A DNA stretch of 64,000 nucleotides, from positions 124,001 to 188,000 of the forward strand of contig NZ_AUIC01000005.1 of NCBI RefSeq assembly GCF_000423505.1. Direction: 5' to 3'. Every line of letters begins with the position of its first letter. The stretch's first letter is position 1. Origin of the DNA: Pseudoclavibacter soli DSM 23366. Lineage in GTDB: Bacteria; Actinomycetota; Actinomycetes; Actinomycetales; Microbacteriaceae. A program made the position numbers and the translations under genes. Below are positions 62,587-64,000 of this stretch, in pieces. The notes below the pieces were generated by a model. That model was not told the DNA's origin, did no database searches, and worked only from the letters and a program-made list of their open reading frames with translations.

Positions 62587-64000
62587 TCAGGCGAGCAGCT
62601 TGCGCAGCCGCTGCAGGCTCGCCGTCTCGGCAGTGCCGAGCTCTTGCGCCCACAGCCCGACCTGCAGTTCTTGCAGCATCCATCGGGCGTGGTCGGTCAC
62701 GGCTGCGCGCTCGTCGAGCAGCGCGTACCACCACGGGGCTGGGGCGAGAGCGCCGGCAGCCTCACACAGCTGGCGTGCGGTCTGCGCTTCGGCGCGCCAC
62801 GCGTTGTCGCGGCCGGGTGTCTGCTCGAGTTTGCGCAGCCGCATCGCGAGGCCGTCGAGATAGCGGCGCAGATGGGGCAGACGGTCGACGCCGTCTCGGC
62901 TGACGAACGCAGGGTTCACCAGCTCGTCGACCTGCGCACGCACCTCGGTCACCGTGCCGAGCACGGCCATCGAAGTCACCTGCTTGAGCGCGTGTTCGAC
63001 ATTGCGGCGAGCGGTGAGCACAGCGGCGACGGCCGAGGTGGTCTCGAACAGCTCGTCGATCATGCCGGCGCTCACCTCGTCTGCGAGTGCAGCGAACGCA
63101 GCGGCATCGCGGGGCAGCCCGGCCACGCCGGCAGCACGCACCCGCTCGGCCAAGTGACGATCGATCACCGCAAGCGCGGCATCGTCGACCACCGCCCGCG
63201 CCGAAGGATAGGGCGAGTTGGTCAAGGCCAGCTTCTCTGGGCCCGTCAGATGTTTCAGGGCATACTCGGTGGGCAGCGGCACCGTGAGTGCGATCAGGCG
63301 TCGCACTCCCGCCCAATGCGAGCGAGCGGCCTCGTCGGTGCTCGTGAACAGCCGCACCGCGACGCTGGCGCCCTCGTCAACGAGACCGGGATACGCGCGC
63401 ACCACGTTGGCGCCGAAATGCTGCTCGGTCTCGATGGGCAGCACCCCGATGCCCCGTGCGTCGGCGCTCCAGGTGGTGAACCCGCTGCGCTCGGCTTCGG
63501 CGGTGTGGCTGGCGACTGCCTGCTGCGCATGGTCGTGGTATTCGTGCTGCAGCGCGGCCAGGTCGGTCGATTCGCTGAGCGGGCGCCCGCGCTCGTCGAG
63601 CACGCGGAACGTGGGTCGCAGGTGTGAGGGCACGCGCGTCTCGTCCCAGGCGTCTTCGGGAATCGGTATGCCGCTCAGCGCACGCAACGCGGCTCCGAGC
63701 GCCACGGCAAAGCGTCGGCCGTCAGGATGCTCGGGCAGGGCTGCCAGCGCACGTCGCGCCCAGTCGGCGGCTGGCACCACATTGCGGCGATGCGCCTTGG
63801 GCAGTGACTTGATCAGCGCGATGGCGAGATCTTCGCGCATGCCGGGCACCAGCCAGTCGAACCCTTCGTCGCGAAGCTGCGCGAGCAGCGCCACCGGCAC
63901 GTCGATGTTGACCCCGTCGGTGTCAGAGCCCGGATCGAAACGGTAGCCGACGGCCAGGGTCAGGTCGCCCTGCACCCAAGTGCTCGGGTAGTCGCGGGCG
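62587..64000 (-). CDS. hrpA: ATP-dependent RNA helicase HrpA, C-terminal part (5' end off window)
   Basis: C-terminal 471 residues of a DEAH-box RNA helicase of the HrpA type. The visible portion is the DUF3418 region: DYPSTWVQGDLTLAVGYRFDPGSDTDGVNI at the start, GFDWLVPGMREDLAIALIKSLPKAHRRN, HLRPTFRVLDERGRPLSES and the C-terminal LQELQVGLWAQELGTAETASLQRLRKLLA. The helicase core lies beyond the right edge and the frame is open to base 64000. No frameshift is seen. Confidence 0.94.
   Translation of the reverse strand, partial: ARDYPSTWVQGDLTLAVGYRFDPGSDTDGVNIDVPVALLAQLRDEGFDWLVPGMREDLAIALIKSLPKAHRRNVVPAADWARRALAALPEHPDGRRFAVALGAALRALSGIPIPEDAWDETRVPSHLRPTFRVLDERGRPLSESTDLAALQHEYHDHAQQAVASHTAEAERSGFTTWSADARGIGVLPIETEQHFGANVVRAYPGLVDEGASVAVRLFTSTDEAARSHWAGVRRLIALTVPLPTEYALKHLTGPEKLALTNSPYPSARAVVDDAALAVIDRHLAERVRAAGVAGLPRDAAAFAALADEVSAGMIDELFETTSAVAAVLTARRNVEHALKQVTSMAVLGTVTEVRAQVDELVNPAFVSRDGVDRLPHLRRYLDGLAMRLRKLEQTPGRDNAWRAEAQTARQLCEAAGALAPAPWWYALLDERAAVTDHARWMLQELQVGLWAQELGTAETASLQRLRKLLA

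Overview
The window is a gene-dense, high-GC chromosomal segment from an actinobacterium, most likely order Micrococcales and probably family Microbacteriaceae. The evidence is a mycothiol synthase, GlnR, IdeR, CarD and SenX3-RegX3 regulators, a bacterial XPB helicase pair, an HrpA-type helicase with DUF3418, and several families that are essentially actinobacterial (DUF3263, DUF3027, DUF3048, DUF3054, DUF3097, LytR_C). The genus cannot be settled from the sequence alone. Three tRNA genes (Thr-TGT, Arg-CCT, Ala-CGC) are present. There are no rRNA genes, CRISPR arrays or intact insertion sequences.

Layout. 0-4.6 kb: a leftward operon glnR-mshD-ppk-mutT1 (nitrogen regulation, mycothiol, polyphosphate, nucleotide sanitation). 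4.6-7.3 kb: rightward small membrane protein, nitrobindin-like protein, ygfZ, gpmA. 7.3-10 kb: phosphate control, with phoU and senX3-regX3 diverging around three 11-bp PHO-box repeats. 10-14.2 kb: a lipoprotein, then carD-ispF-cysS-rlmB. 14.2-16.4 kb: an orphan ABC ATPase with damaged catalytic motifs, a membrane-anchored DsbA-like protein and tRNA-Thr. 16.6-21.3 kb: leftward msrB, histidine kinase, response regulator and MacB-type ABC exporter. 21.4-25.3 kb: DUF3263, LytR_C and DUF3048 proteins, then groEL under two CIRCE operators. 25.3-30.7 kb: XPB helicase and partner, a cold-shock protein, DUF3027, serC. 30.8-34.4 kb: ideR and three secreted cell-wall hydrolases around tRNA-Arg.

34.5-42.1 kb: a 1206-residue degenerate SF1-helicase-like protein with a nuclease-like C-terminus and a 68-residue partner, then mscL, 5-FCL, galU, rimJ and a membrane protein in an order resembling the mycobacterial Rv0985c-Rv0996 region. 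42.2-46 kb: accessory-looking segment with a truncated MHS-type transporter, the acetoin operon alsS-alsD with a possible leader ORF and palindromic operators, and tRNA-Ala. 46.2-50 kb: small conserved proteins, a COG0523 GTPase, an XRE regulator whose start lies in a perfect 36-bp palindrome, DUF3054 and an EEP-fold phosphatase. 50.2-54.3 kb: nrdHIEF behind two NrdR-like boxes. 54.3-55.2 kb: a TacA/TacT-type toxin-antitoxin pair. 55.3-57.8 kb: bioB behind a double BioQ-like operator, an apparently inactive serine-recombinase-like protein, a perfect 21-bp inverted repeat and a TetR regulator. 57.8-64 kb: CapA lipoprotein, thyA-folA, a PH-like membrane protein, DUF3097 and hrpA (cut by the right edge).

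Two threads run across the window. Many genes have a TAnnnT -10 element ending 6-7 nt before the start codon, which predicts widespread leaderless transcription. The last 7 kb also carries a dispersed 21-nt repeat (two inverted copies beside the recombinase-like gene, two direct copies upstream of DUF3097). The most unusual items are the helicase-like protein without a P-loop lysine, the orphan ABC ATPase without its switch histidine, the 36-bp palindrome, and the recombinase-like gene next to the 21-bp repeats.
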